64,000 nucleotides of DNA from Tupaia tana (lineage: Eukaryota; Chordata; Mammalia; Scandentia; Tupaiidae), in contig JAKSZU010000029.1 in the NCBI GenBank assembly GCA_026018925.1, positions 15,303,778-15,367,777 of the forward strand. Direction: 5' to 3'. Both the position numbers and the translations under genes were made by a program. The notes below the pieces were generated by a model that saw nothing but the letters and a program-made list of their open reading frames with translations, did no database searches and had not been told where the DNA came from. Shown piece after piece: positions 23,727 through 32,925 of this stretch. Each line of letters starts with the position of its first letter. The first letter of the stretch is position 1.

Positions 23727-24995
23727 TGTCGGGACCATGCAGTTAACACAGGCTGAGTATAAAGGAACTGCCCTTCATGCCTAAAAGCAAGGACTCGACT
23801 GAGGAGAACTGTTAGCAAGATCAACAGTTTACGAGTTCCAGTCCTCCACTGTGTTGCTGTACTGACCTGCACTCAATTTCTCTGCCATGGGCCTTATTGC
23901 CGTACCCCGGTACCCCATAAAGGCAAAATAACACCCCCAGCCTTACTATAACTTTTACAATAATCCTGAAGGAATGCACATCCACTAAGGCGGCGGCTGC
24001 AAACGGGAATTACTCCCATTAGACTCACCCCACCTTCCTGGAAAAGGTCAATAAAGAATGCTGCATTCACTTCTCCTACTGGAGATTACATAGATAAGCA
24101 TTAGAAAGGTTTAAGTTAAAGCTACGAAATTGGTGAAATGATCTCAGTAGCTGGAAGGGGCTCAGGGACTCATCCACGAGGTGCTGATGCCCCAAAGACC
24201 ATGAGCCACCTTTAATCTCAGGACAAGGGAAGATTGCCATTTTCCCAAGCCACAGCCATTGTATAGAATAGCATGTAGAGGGTCCCAAGTACATAGTAAC
24301 CTTTAGGTCAGTCATTAAGCTGCTCACAAGACCACAGTCCTTTCCCATGTAGACATTAGACTCACTCTCTTAGCTGTGGATTACTCCAGAGATAATATAG
24401 GTATTCCACTTTAGTATATATTAACCTTGTCTTTACTTAACCAGACAGGATTTCTATCCAGGCCTTTGTAACCAGCAATCTGATGCCATCCTAGCCTGAG
24501 ATTGAAGTTCTCAAGCTGGCCTGGGGCTCAAGTTCTCAAGCTGATCTGGGACTAAAGTTATCAAGCTGGCCTGGGACTGAGGTTACTAAGATTCCTGGGA
24601 GGCCCCTCATCCAAAAGACCCTTCCTGGTAATCAAGATCTAAGGAGAGAATGCACCAGACAAATGGACTTCCTTGTTCTAAGGATTATGACTGTTTATAC
24701 CTAAACAAAACAGATGTCATGTTTTGTGATTATTGTTCCTATGCTTTGAATGCTTTACCTTTTGGAGTAAAATCTTTTACTTACTTCCCCTCACCCAACC
24801 TACTTCTGTAAAACTCCTTCAATAATAATATGTATGTCTCCTAGACATCAGGGCTGCAATCTTGAGCTGGCTCTGGCTGTAGTCGGCTGAGAACATACTG
24901 AAGGGCATCAAGGTCTCAGTCTGATTCCTGATCACCCATGTCGCCTTTCTGTGTACGAGTTTTGATCCACCCCGGCTGGAGCAGGGCTTCTGGCA
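23727..24995. mobile_element. Solo LTR of an endogenous retrovirus
   Basis: A 1,269-bp block with no L1 similarity, beginning TGTCGGGACC and ending GCTTCTGGCA (TG...CA). It is flanked by the 6-bp duplication AGGCAT at 23,721-23,726 and 24,996-25,001. The L1 reads through perfectly once the block and one copy of AGGCAT are removed. It contains an array of about 25-bp repeats (24,495-24,590) and an AATAAA at about 24,052. I see no gag, pol or env-like frame, so it is most simply one LTR left by recombination. A 6-bp duplication is commoner in class II (betaretrovirus-like) elements, but I cannot name the family. Strand is undetermined. Confidence 0.75.
24495..24595. repeat. 25-bp tandem repeats within the LTR
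   Basis: About four imperfect units with the core 'AAGTTCTCAAGCTGG' preceded by CCTGGG(A/G)CT. Direct repeats in the U3 part of retroviral LTRs often act as enhancers; that role is only inferred here. Confidence 0.7.
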
Positions 24996-26479
24996 AGGCA
25001 TCTCACTTCCTGACCTCAAAATATACTACTGTGATAATTAAAACACGGGGGGTATTGGCACAAAAACAGGCAGGTAGACCAATGGAAAAGAACTGAGAAC
25101 TCCCAAATAAACCCCAAACATACAGCAAACTGGTCTTGACAAATGGGCCAAGACAATCCAGTGGGAAAAAGAAAATCTCTTTAGCAAATGGTGCTGGGAG
25201 AACTAGATATGTATCTGAAGAAGAATGAAACTGGATCCTTATCTCTCACCACTAACACAAATCAACTTAAAATGGATGGACTTAAACATAACACCTTAAA
25301 ATATAAAACTACTGAGGGGAAACTTTTGGAGACCTTTAAGTAGGGAAAGACTTCTTAAAGAAGACCCCCACAGCACAAGCAAAAGTTCCAAAAATGGAGA
25401 AATGAGACCTTATTAGGCTGAGAAGTTTCTACTCAGTGAAAAAAAAAAAAAAAAAGAAAAGAAACAATCATTAGTGTGAGGAGACAATCCTCAGAGTGGA
25501 TCTAAATATTTGCAAACTATACCAAAGATAAGGGACTGGTTACAGAATCTACAGGGAACTCAAGCAGCTTACCCACACACACACAAAAAAAATAATAATC
25601 AATGCAATTAAAAGATGGGATAATGAGCTGAACAGACAGCTCCCCAAGGAAGAATTATGAACAGTCAAAAAGCATATGAAAACATGCTCAACATCTCTTA
25701 TCATAAGGAAAATACAAATTAAAACTACAATAAAACATCATTTAGCCCCACTCAGAAGGGCTAAAATCAAAAAAGTATAAAGATAAGTATTGGTGAGTCT
25801 GTGGTGAAAAGAAAATTCTCCTACACTGATGGTGAAAATGTAAATTAGTAAAACCATTGCAGAGAATGATATGGAGATTCCTTAGAAACCTACAAATAGA
25901 ACTATCATATGACCCAGTGATTTCACTCTTAGTTATTTACCCAAAGTATAGGAAAACTCTCAGTCAGAAAAACACCTGAACATTCATGTTTATTGCAGCA
26001 TTATTTACAATCACTAGGACACGGAATCAACCCAAATGTCCAAAAATGGACAAGTGGATTGAAAAAAATGTAGCATATGTATTCTATGGACTACTACTCA
26101 GCCATAAAAATAAAAACAAAAAACAAAAAACAAAAACAATGAGACCTGGATGTTTGATACAAAGTGGATAAATATTGATGACTTATTGCTAAGCAAAGCA
26201 AGCCAGACTATGAAAGACAAAATTTTGTATGTCCCTCTGGAGACAGTGTGGAAAGAGGGTGGAAGAAAGGAAGAGTACAGGAAAAGAAATTCGGGAGAAA
26301 AAAATAGACAGGCAAGATATTTGTGTGATACAGAAATGGTTTATTACCTATTGATGATAACATGTATAGTACTCTCAACTGGACTGGTCTGAGATATGTT
26401 TCATGTTGGGTAAATTCTCTTCACAAGCCAAATGTTGTATAGTAATAAAGTGTTTTTAAAAAATTAAAAAAAATAAAAT

Positions 26480-26825
26480 CCTTTAAACCTAAAAACATGC
26501 ATATTTCTACTTAGTATATAACAAATGCCTGTGCTATATAGCAGAAATTGAGAGTGTAAGGTACCATGGCAGGGAAAAAACTGTACATAGTAGCAGTAGT
26601 AAGTATGGAGTAATATGGGGATGAGTAATAGGGGGAGACAGGGAAGGAAACAGTTAAAAAATACATTTAATTAATACAAAAATGAAAAATATTTGCTGGT
26701 GATAATGAATATGATAATGTCTTCATCTTGACGGATATGCATTGTATTCATGCTGGGAAAAGCTATGTTGCATACTATAAAGATGTATAGGGATTAAATG
26801 TAAGTAATAAATAAAAAATAATTTT
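26480..26825 (+). mobile_element. Old L1 3' end (type B-like UTR)
   Basis: The last codons of ORF2 ('CTACTTAGTATATAACAAA') followed by a diverged type-B UTR ('GATGAGTAATAGGGGGAGAC', 'TTTGCTGGTGATAATG', 'AAAGATGTATAGGGATTAAA') and an A-rich tail. It lies directly behind the old L1 tail in the same orientation. Confidence 0.65.
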
Positions 26826-27221
26826 TTAAAAAGGAAATATGGAATCGACTTAGTGGTCCATCAATAAATATTTCTGATTCTTTTGTACTACACTATATAG
26901 TATTTGAAAAGGATGTGTTGATATGAAAATTCCCCTGAGACACGTTGGTGGTGAAGAAAAAGTTAATTTCAATATATATATGCTATTAAGTCACTTATGC
27001 TATTCAACACAAAGCAAGACTATACTTATATAGTTGTTTATGTCTGTGCTTGGAGAGAGTCGAGGAAGAGACAGAAAGAGACAGTGGAAAGGGATGGAGT
27101 GAGAGAAAGAAATATTTGAAAAGATTAGATTACAATGTTTACATCTGAGAAACGGAATGAGCTCAGAGGTTAGTGTTTTAACACTGTTGTAGTCGTATTT
27201 TACAAAAAGCTTGTGTCTATA
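26826..27221. other. Unclassified AT-rich stretch
   Basis: About 400 bp. 26,836-26,870 recalls the L1 ORF2 end (ATGGAATC...CCATCAATAAA). The rest, including a purine-rich block at 27,045-27,110, is unassigned. A long minus-strand open frame (27,611-27,000) crosses several repeat pieces and has no recognisable product. Confidence 0.4.
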
Positions 27222-27455
27222 TGCAGTCATGTGTGTATAACAATGTTTTGGCCATGACAGACCAAGCATATGATGTTGGTCCCCTAGATTACAGTGGAGC
27301 ATTGTAGTTGTAGATGCCATGACACAACACATTACTAATGTGTTTGTGGTGATACTGGTGTAAACAAACCTACTGCACTGCCTGTCATGTAAAATAGATG
27401 CAGTTATGTACAGTATATAATACTCAATAATGACATTAAAAAATAATGTTATCAA
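27222..27455 (+). mobile_element. Probable Tigger-type DNA transposon fragment
   Basis: Begins CAGTCATG and continues 'GTTTTGGCCATGACAGACC', 'ATATGATGTTGGTCCC' and 'TGATACTGGTGTAAACAAA'. I recognise this pattern from old mammalian Tigger (pogo-like) elements that start with CAGTCATGCG. Only one end is present and it is diverged. No transposase frame. Assignment is from memory of the family, not from a search. Confidence 0.45.
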
Positions 27456-27487
27456 AAGAATTATGATACAGATAAAGAAGGAGACAT

Positions 27488-27625
27488 GGGCCCAGCAAGT
27501 GACATGGTGGTTAAGGCACTGGACTCCCTCACAGCCAACTGTAATTTGATTTCTAGAACTGGAGGCATTCTTTTTGGAGTTTCCTTTCTCTCTCTCTGAC
27601 TCTCTGGTCAAATTAATAATAACAA
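27488..27625 (+). mobile_element. Short-form SINE
   Basis: Older short form of the tRNA-derived SINE, about 140 bp: head 'GGCCCAGCAAGTGACATGG', degenerate B box, then directly the CT-rich region and 'CTCTGGTCAAATTAAT' end. It lacks the CpG-rich middle of the long form. Confidence 0.85.
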
Positions 27626-27696
27626 ATGGAATTAAATTTAAAAATAATTCTTTTTAAAAAGTAAAGTTTCTGTTTTGATGTAAATAACACAGTGGC

Positions 27697-27958
27697 CAAG
27701 TACTTTTTTTTTGAAGAAATTTTTGCTATATTATATGTTCGCTCATCAGAGGGACACAGATAGAGATAAAGTGAGAAATAATTCTCCAGGGGAAACGGCC
27801 ATGCTGAAATCTCTCTCCCTCCATTCTCTTCTTGGGATTTTGTGTACACAAGTCCATGACTCAGCATGATTTTCAAGCCACCATGTCTAGGTCTTAAACC
27901 ACAGTCAGGCATGGAAAAATCCAGCACCTTAACTACTATGCCACATGCTAGCCTGACA
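27697..27958 (-). mobile_element. Long-form SINE, diverged
   Basis: Reverse orientation: T-rich tail, 'TTTGCTATATTATATGTTC', 'CTCCAGGGG', and the head rc 'CTTAACTACTATGCCACATG' at its right end. Confidence 0.88.
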
Positions 27959-28019
27959 GTGGTCAACTATTACTGATTAGTAGCTTTTTTTGAGATAAGC
28001 TATCAACTCTGCTTTTTCG

Positions 28020-28082
28020 GACTTCTTTTTAATGCCAATGAAGATAAATTTTGTTTCAGGGACTTACTCCCTGGGATTCTCC
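28020..28082. repeat. Unknown repeat, left piece
   Basis: 'CTTCTTTTTAATGCCAATGA' to 'CTGGGATTCTCC' matches the reverse complement of about 45,705-45,770. It continues at 28,394-28,580, so the two pieces are one repeat unit split by the inserted segment 28,083-28,393. Confidence 0.75.
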
Positions 28083-28393
28083 AAAAAGAGATCATTAAGA
28101 GGAAAGAGTCATGTAGGGGAAAGGGTTTCTAGGTTTCTAGGAGTGAGTCATATTTTATGTCTTATAGATTCAATTTAGAAAACACTGTAAAACACAACAA
28201 AAGTTATATGAAGATGGTATATATGTGTTATATTACATGCATTAATATATTTTTTAAAATTTGCTCTAGGGTACCTACACACATTTGGGAAACATGGAAG
28301 GAAAAAAAGTGGGAAAGCATTCCCCCAGGGAAGATGATCACACCACAATCTCTTCTTATCCATTTTTCTCAGGACACTGGGCATATATGCACA
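28083..28393 (+). repeat. Inserted copy of the 29.6-kb segment
   Basis: About 311 bp nearly identical to 29,574-29,888: 'GTCATGTAGGGGAAAGGG', 'CACAACAAAAGTTATATGAA' and 'GGGAAAGCATTCCCCCAGGG' occur in both. It ends in the middle of a minus-strand SINE (28,247-28,393) whose head is missing here but present at 29.9 kb. Confidence 0.85.
28247..28393 (-). mobile_element. Truncated SINE (carried in the duplicate)
   Basis: Reverse-orientation SINE tail and middle only. The tRNA-like head is cut off at the edge of the duplicated segment, which shows the SINE was copied along with its flank and did not insert here on its own. Confidence 0.8.
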
Positions 28394-28580
28394 AATACTT
28401 CATTAGTGTATACTCACTCCAGGTGAGGAATGCCTTTGTTCTTATTGGTGTCTGTGTAAGAGAATCCAGGGGCCTGACCTGTTCTATGCCCACATAGACC
28501 ACTGAAATTAGGGCCAGTTTTGTGCTTATCTACTTTTTCCATGGTGTGGCACTAAGCACACTTTGAACAAAAATCTTTAT
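28394..28580. repeat. Unknown repeat, right piece
   Basis: Matches the reverse complement of about 45,530-45,705: 'GAATGCCTTTGTTCTTATTG', 'GAATCCAGGGGCCTGACC' and 'TTTTTCCATGGTGTGGCAC'. It is followed at once by a SINE, as is the 45.5-kb copy. Confidence 0.75.
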
Positions 28581-28584
28581 ACCT

Positions 28585-29125
28585 GGGACCAGCAGGTGGC
28601 ATGGTGGTTAAGGCACTGGACTTCAATGTAGCTGACTGCAGTTCAAGTCCTAGATTCAGCAGGTTGAATATCATGTTGAATGCATGTTCATCATGTATCC
28701 AAAATGCCAAGAGGAGAATGGAGGAGAACAGAATGCCTATGGCCATACCCCCTAGGGGGTAATTTCTTATTTCTCTCTCCTCTCTCTCTCTCGATGGGTA
28801 CAACAGTTATCATAATGGCAATGTTGCTAGACTCCCATGTAGTAGACCGCGGTTCAAGTCCCAGACCCAGAGGCTTAAATTCACGCCGGGTGCATGTGCG
28901 TGCATGCCCAAGATCCTGAGAGGAGACTGGAGAAGGGATTGTGGCATGGCCATCCCCCCTGGGTGTGATTTCTTGCTTTCTATCTCTCTGTCTTTCTCTG
29001 TCTTTCTGGTGAGTGTATGTGCCCTATAGCAAAAATCTCTTTAAAAAATTTAAAAAACAAAGTGAGAGAGAGAGAGAAAAAAAAACACATGACCTATAGC
29101 AAAAACCTTAAAAATCAAAAAACAA
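28585..29125 (+). mobile_element. Diverged SINE split by a younger SINE
   Basis: Head, middle and CT-rich part at 28,585-28,795; a second SINE occupies 28,796-29,060; the rest of the first (GAGAGAGAGAG, then ACATGACCTATAGCAAAAACC) follows to about 29,125. Confidence 0.85.
28796..29060 (+). mobile_element. Long-form SINE nested in SINE
   Basis: 'GTTATCATAATGG' A box and 'GGTTCAAGTCC' B box, CpG remnants, palindrome CCCCCCTGGG and an A-rich tail. Inserted in the CT-rich tail of the SINE that starts at 28,585. Confidence 0.9.
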
Positions 29126-29573
29126 AAAAAGTAGACTCTTGCTAACTCATGATCCTCCTGCTTCCTCCTCTGAAGTAGTTACTAAACTTTTCTAGTTAGA
29201 AAAAACAGCCCTCCCCCAAAAAATTGGTAATACACTTGGATAGATACTTTACATAAGCAATTTTAAAATGTTCAATAAATGTACAAAATATGTCAAACAT
29301 CTTTAGTAAATAGGACAACATAAAAAAGAACCATATCAAATAAACATAATTAAACAGCCTCCCTCAACACGTCGAACAACTGTACTCTCAGAACCAAAAT
29401 CAGAGTGTCAGTTTTGTACATTTTGGGAAACTGGCATTTGAAGACACATAATATCATAACCCCTCAAACACACACCATAGGCATAAACTTAAATAAATAC
29501 ACATACAGTAGTACTGTACTGTAAGAGCTCACAGAAACATTAATCCAAACATCTGAAACCGAAGGGAAGAAGG
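29126..29573. other. Unclassified AT-rich stretch
   Basis: About 450 bp that match nothing else in the window. No open frame of note. Confidence 0.5.
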
Positions 29574-29888
29574 CAAAAAGAGGTCATTAAGGAGAAAGAG
29601 TCATGTAGGGGAAAGGGTTTCTAGGTTTCTGGGAGTGAGTCATATTTTATGTTTTATAGATTCAATTTAGAAAACACTGTAAAACACAACAAAAGTTATA
29701 TGAAGATGGCATATATGTGTTATATTACATGTATTAATACATTTTTTTAATTTGCTATAGGGTACCTACACACATTCAAGAAACACAGAGAAACAAAAAA
29801 AAGTGGGAAAGCATTCCCCCAGGGAAGATGATCACACCACAATCTATTCTCACCCATTTTTTTCAGGACACTGGGCACATATGCACAA
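29574..29888 (+). repeat. Segment duplicated at 28.1 kb (probable donor)
   Basis: Direct copy partner of 28,083-28,393. Here the minus-strand SINE that begins at about 29,739 is complete, running on to a tRNA-like head at 29,975, so this locus is the likely source. Confidence 0.85.
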
Positions 29889-29975
29889 GCCTCCATTGTG
29901 TTTTTTAAGCCATCAGTCAGGAATTTGAATTTTGCATCAAGCCACCTTAACTACCACATCACCTGACTGGCCCTC
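29739..29975 (-). mobile_element. SINE, diverged, reverse orientation
   Basis: 'TTTGCTATAGGGTACC' start, 'TTCCCCCAGGGAAGATGATC' in the middle, and the head rc 'CCTTAACTACCACATCACC' at the right end. Confidence 0.85.
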
Positions 29976-29999
29976 CACATGTTTCTAAAAAAAGTATGT

Positions 30000-30370
30000 A
30001 AAATATATGAGAAAAGAAAAATTTATCAGGGAACATAAAAAGACTTGATTTTATGTAACATGCATAGATAAGGAAAAGTCATCTTTACAAAACTACCAAT
30101 TTCCCAAAACTCATCTATAAATTTAATGGCTTCCCACCAAAATGCCAATGTTTTCATAGAAAAAGTACAAAAATATTCGAAAGTTCATCTAAACATCAAA
30201 TATACATTTTTATATAAAATCAACAAAACAATTTCTGAATTAAAGCAATGGGAGTAATTTCCAATAATATTACCTGACAGTAAAAAATATGAAACTATTA
30301 TAATACAACAACAACAGACAAATTCCAAGGGACAGTAATATAAACAAATTAGACTGGCACATTTTCATTG
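30000..30370 (+). mobile_element. Very old L1 ORF2 fragment
   Basis: Decayed match to the stretch after the reverse transcriptase domain ('AAAACTCATCTATAAATTTAATGGC', here quoted in part; 'GCCTTCCCACC-AAAATGCCAATG' region; 'AGGGACAGTAATATAAACAAATTAGACTGG' region). No open frame; age is well beyond L1-A to L1-E. Confidence 0.55.
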
Positions 30371-30440
30371 AAATAGGATTTGTTGTATATAAAAAAATTT
30401 TCCTTTACACATCTATTTTTTGTTACCTTTCAATAACTAG

Positions 30441-30587
30441 AGGGGGCAATAGGTAGCATGGTGATGAAGGCACTGGACTTTCACATGGCAGACTATGGTT
30501 TGAATCCTAGACTTGGTGGCTTGTTTTCTCACTTTTCCTTTCTCTTTCTCTGTCTCTCTCTGATCAAATTTTAAAATAACAATAACG
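30441..30587 (+). mobile_element. Short-form SINE
   Basis: 'TAGGTAGCATGGTGATGAAG' head, 'TGGTTTGAATCCTAG' B box, CT-rich end and 'TGATCAAATTTTAAAATAAC'. Confidence 0.85.
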
Positions 30588-30785
30588 AGGAGCCAGTAAG
30601 TGACTTGGTGGTTGGGGAATTGGACTACACATGACTGACTGGTTCAAGTCCCAGAACTGGTGGCTTCTTCTATCACTTTGCCTCTCTCTCTCTCTCTCTC
30701 TCTTTTTTTTTTTTGTTTGTTTGTTTTTGCCTCTCTCTGGTGAGAACAGGTGCTCTATAATAAAATTCAAAATAATAACAATGAA
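30588..30785 (+). mobile_element. SINE with CT run
   Basis: 'GGAGCCAGTAAGTGACTTGG' head and 'GGTTCAAGTCCC' B box, then a (CT)n and T-rich run at 30,680-30,728 and 'GTGCTCTATAATAAAATTC'. It directly abuts the previous SINE. Confidence 0.8.
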
Positions 30786-30834
30786 TAAAATAAGATAAAT
30801 AATTCTACATTAAAAAATAAGAAAGAAACCTCGG

Positions 30835-30960
30835 GTTCTGCAGGTGGTGTAGTGGTTAATGCAGGCACTGGATCCCACGTGGTTGACTGTGTGTTTTAAT
30901 TTGCAGACTTTGCAGCGTGAAAAAACATGCTGGGCACATGCACATCTGTGTCCTCCTATC
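30835..30960 (+). mobile_element. SINE head fragment
   Basis: 'CAGGTGGTGTAGTGGTTAAT', 'CACTGGATCCCACGTGG' and 'GCTGGGCACATGCACAT'. The tail half is missing. Confidence 0.75.
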
Positions 30961-31329
30961 TACAATGGTTATTATATGAATCAAATAAATAGGCAACAAA
31001 TATAAAATATTTTCATAATTTATTATTGAATGTGAAACATAATTAGTATTATTAAAATTATAATTTACTTCTAATAAATACAAATAAATTTAAGTTAGGG
31101 TTTTCTACAATTAAGTAAAGCCTTTCTATCATTTAAAAAGCTGTTTTTTAAAACAGACAACCCATAATTTATTCAGTAAAATACAATTATACAGTCTAAA
31201 ATTATTGGCTCAAAAACTCAAAGTTTAATTATATTTTAATGTAAAGAAGGTCCTTTTTAGAGAGGATTTTTTCTGTAATTATATGTAATTATCTACTATT
31301 TCTTTCTACACTTGAATAGAGCAGCTACA
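30961..31329. other. Unclassified AT-rich stretch
   Basis: About 370 bp, very AT-rich, no gene seen. A (TA)n run lies at its right end (31,337-31,357). Confidence 0.5.
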
Positions 31330-31889
31330 TTTTTCAGGAATATATATATATATATAAATTTTTCCCCAATGGAGAACTTTACATTTTCCATCTGTCACAT
31401 ATTTTTACTCTTTGCACCTCACACCCACCCTCTAGCACCCACTCTCTAGCACCCATTCTCCCTCCTTACAGTCTTTATCTTCTACAGCCATCCTCCTCAC
31501 CATCACATTTTCAGATTTCTCAACATCTGCCATAGAGAGCAGACACTTAGTACAAATTGCATGGGAATATCCAATGTATATCTTGTATATCTTTCAGAAT
31601 CTGGCTTACTTTGCTCTACATTAAGTCTTCTATGTTCATCCATTTTGAGTAAGATGATAGTATCTCATTATTTCTTATAGCTATGTAATATTTCATAGTA
31701 TATATGTGCCACAGTTTTTCAAACAAGTTATTAGTATTTGGACATTAAGTTGGTTCCATGTTTTAGCAATTATGAGTAATGCTGCAATAAACATAAATGT
31801 GCAAATGCTTTCCGACTGAGTGTTTACCCTGTTAGTTCGATAAATACCAAGAAGTGGGTTTAATGAGTCAGATAGTAATATTATTTGTA

Positions 31890-32144
31890 TTTTTTTCTTT
31901 TGCTATAGAGCACGTGCACTCACCAGAAAGACAGAGAGAGAGACAGAGAGACAGAAAGTGAAAAATCACCCCCCAGGGGGATGGCCATGCCACAATCCCT
32001 TCTCCTCCATTCTCCTCTCAGGATCTTGGGCACGCACTCACATATGCCCAGCGTGAGTTTAAGCCACCAGGTCTGGGACTCGAAACGTGATTGAGTACAT
32101 GGGAGTTCAGTGACATAGCCATTACACTAACTACTAGTCCCAAC
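31890..32144 (-). mobile_element. Long-form SINE in old L1
   Basis: Reverse orientation, full length. TATTTGTA at 31,882-31,889 and 32,145-32,152 is an 8-bp target-site duplication. Confidence 0.92.
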
Positions 32145-32239
32145 TATTTGTAGACTTTTGAGAAACCTCCATACTGCTTTCCACAGAGTTTGTACTAATT
32201 TAATTTTCACCAACAGTGTAAGAGATTCCCTTTTTAAAA

Positions 32240-32507
32240 ATTTCATTTAATTATTTTTAAATTTTAAGGCTTTTGCCAAGTTTATGTGTGCTCCCTAGAG
32301 AGAGACAGAAAGAGACACTAAAAGTGGAAAATCACCATTCAGTGGGGATGGCCATGACACAATACCTTCTTCATCTTCCTCCTAGAATTTTTGGCATGTG
32401 CACAGATGTACCATGTATGATTTACAAGCCACCAGATCTGGGGCTCCAACTACAATTGGCCATATGGAAGACCAGCGCTTTAACCACTACACTACCTACT
32501 GGTCTCT
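32240..32507 (-). mobile_element. SINE in old L1, diverged
   Basis: T-rich tail, 'CTTTTGCCAAGTTTATGTGTG', 'GGGGATGGCCATGAC', and head rc 'TTTAACCACTACACTACC' at the right end. Confidence 0.88.
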
Positions 32508-32621
32508 AAGAAGGTTTCTTTTCACCACAATCTCACAAACACTTATTCTTTAGATTTTGATTCTAGCTTTTCTAACTGGAGTTAAGTGGTATCTCATTGT
32601 GTTGTGTGTTTTTTTTATAGT

Positions 32622-32795
32622 TATTTATTTAATTTTATTATTATTATTTTAATTTACCATAGGGCACATGTGCTTAACAGAGAAAGAGATACAGAGAGGT
32701 TAAGTGAGAATAAAATGCCACATATAGATCTTGAATCACAGTTGGCCATGTGGAAATGCAGTGCCCTAACAACCACATCACCTGCTCACCACATA
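32622..32795 (-). mobile_element. Short-form SINE in old L1
   Basis: 'ATTTACCATAGGGCACATG' tail-side block joined almost directly to the head rc 'CCCTAACAACCACATCACC'. The middle is absent. Confidence 0.85.
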
Positions 32796-32925
32796 ATATT
32801 GTGTTTTATTTTTTTAGAGAGACATTTTGCTGTATGTGCAACCCACCAGAGAGGCAGAGAGGAATAGTGATATAGATAGGAAGAAATCACTCCCTGAAGG
32901 GATGACCACATCATAATTCCAACTA

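Larger units (their letters stand above)
21154..26235 (+). pseudogene. Old L1 ORF2, heavily decayed
   Basis: Starts at ATG 21,154 (MANMTGISSQISII) and keeps the domain order endonuclease, reverse transcriptase, Cys-rich end. 'TTTGCAGATGATATGATT' near 23,223 is the FADD region. The longest remnants are at 22,059-22,259, 23,244-23,504 and 25,986-26,171. A solo LTR interrupts it at 23,727-24,995. Confidence 0.85.
20424..26465 (+). mobile_element. Old L1, right part
   Basis: Continuation of the ORF1 begun at 12,815, then ORF2 and a 3' UTR ending in an A-rich tail near 26,465. It is clearly more diverged than L1-A to L1-D: many stops, only short open frames, few CpGs. It is split once more by a solo LTR at 23,727-24,995. 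Confidence 0.88.

Noticed and set aside
27000-27611. Minus-strand open frame of 203 codons
   Set aside because: It runs across a probable DNA transposon, a SINE and unclassified sequence; no protein-like composition or similarity; chance frame in AT-rich repeats.
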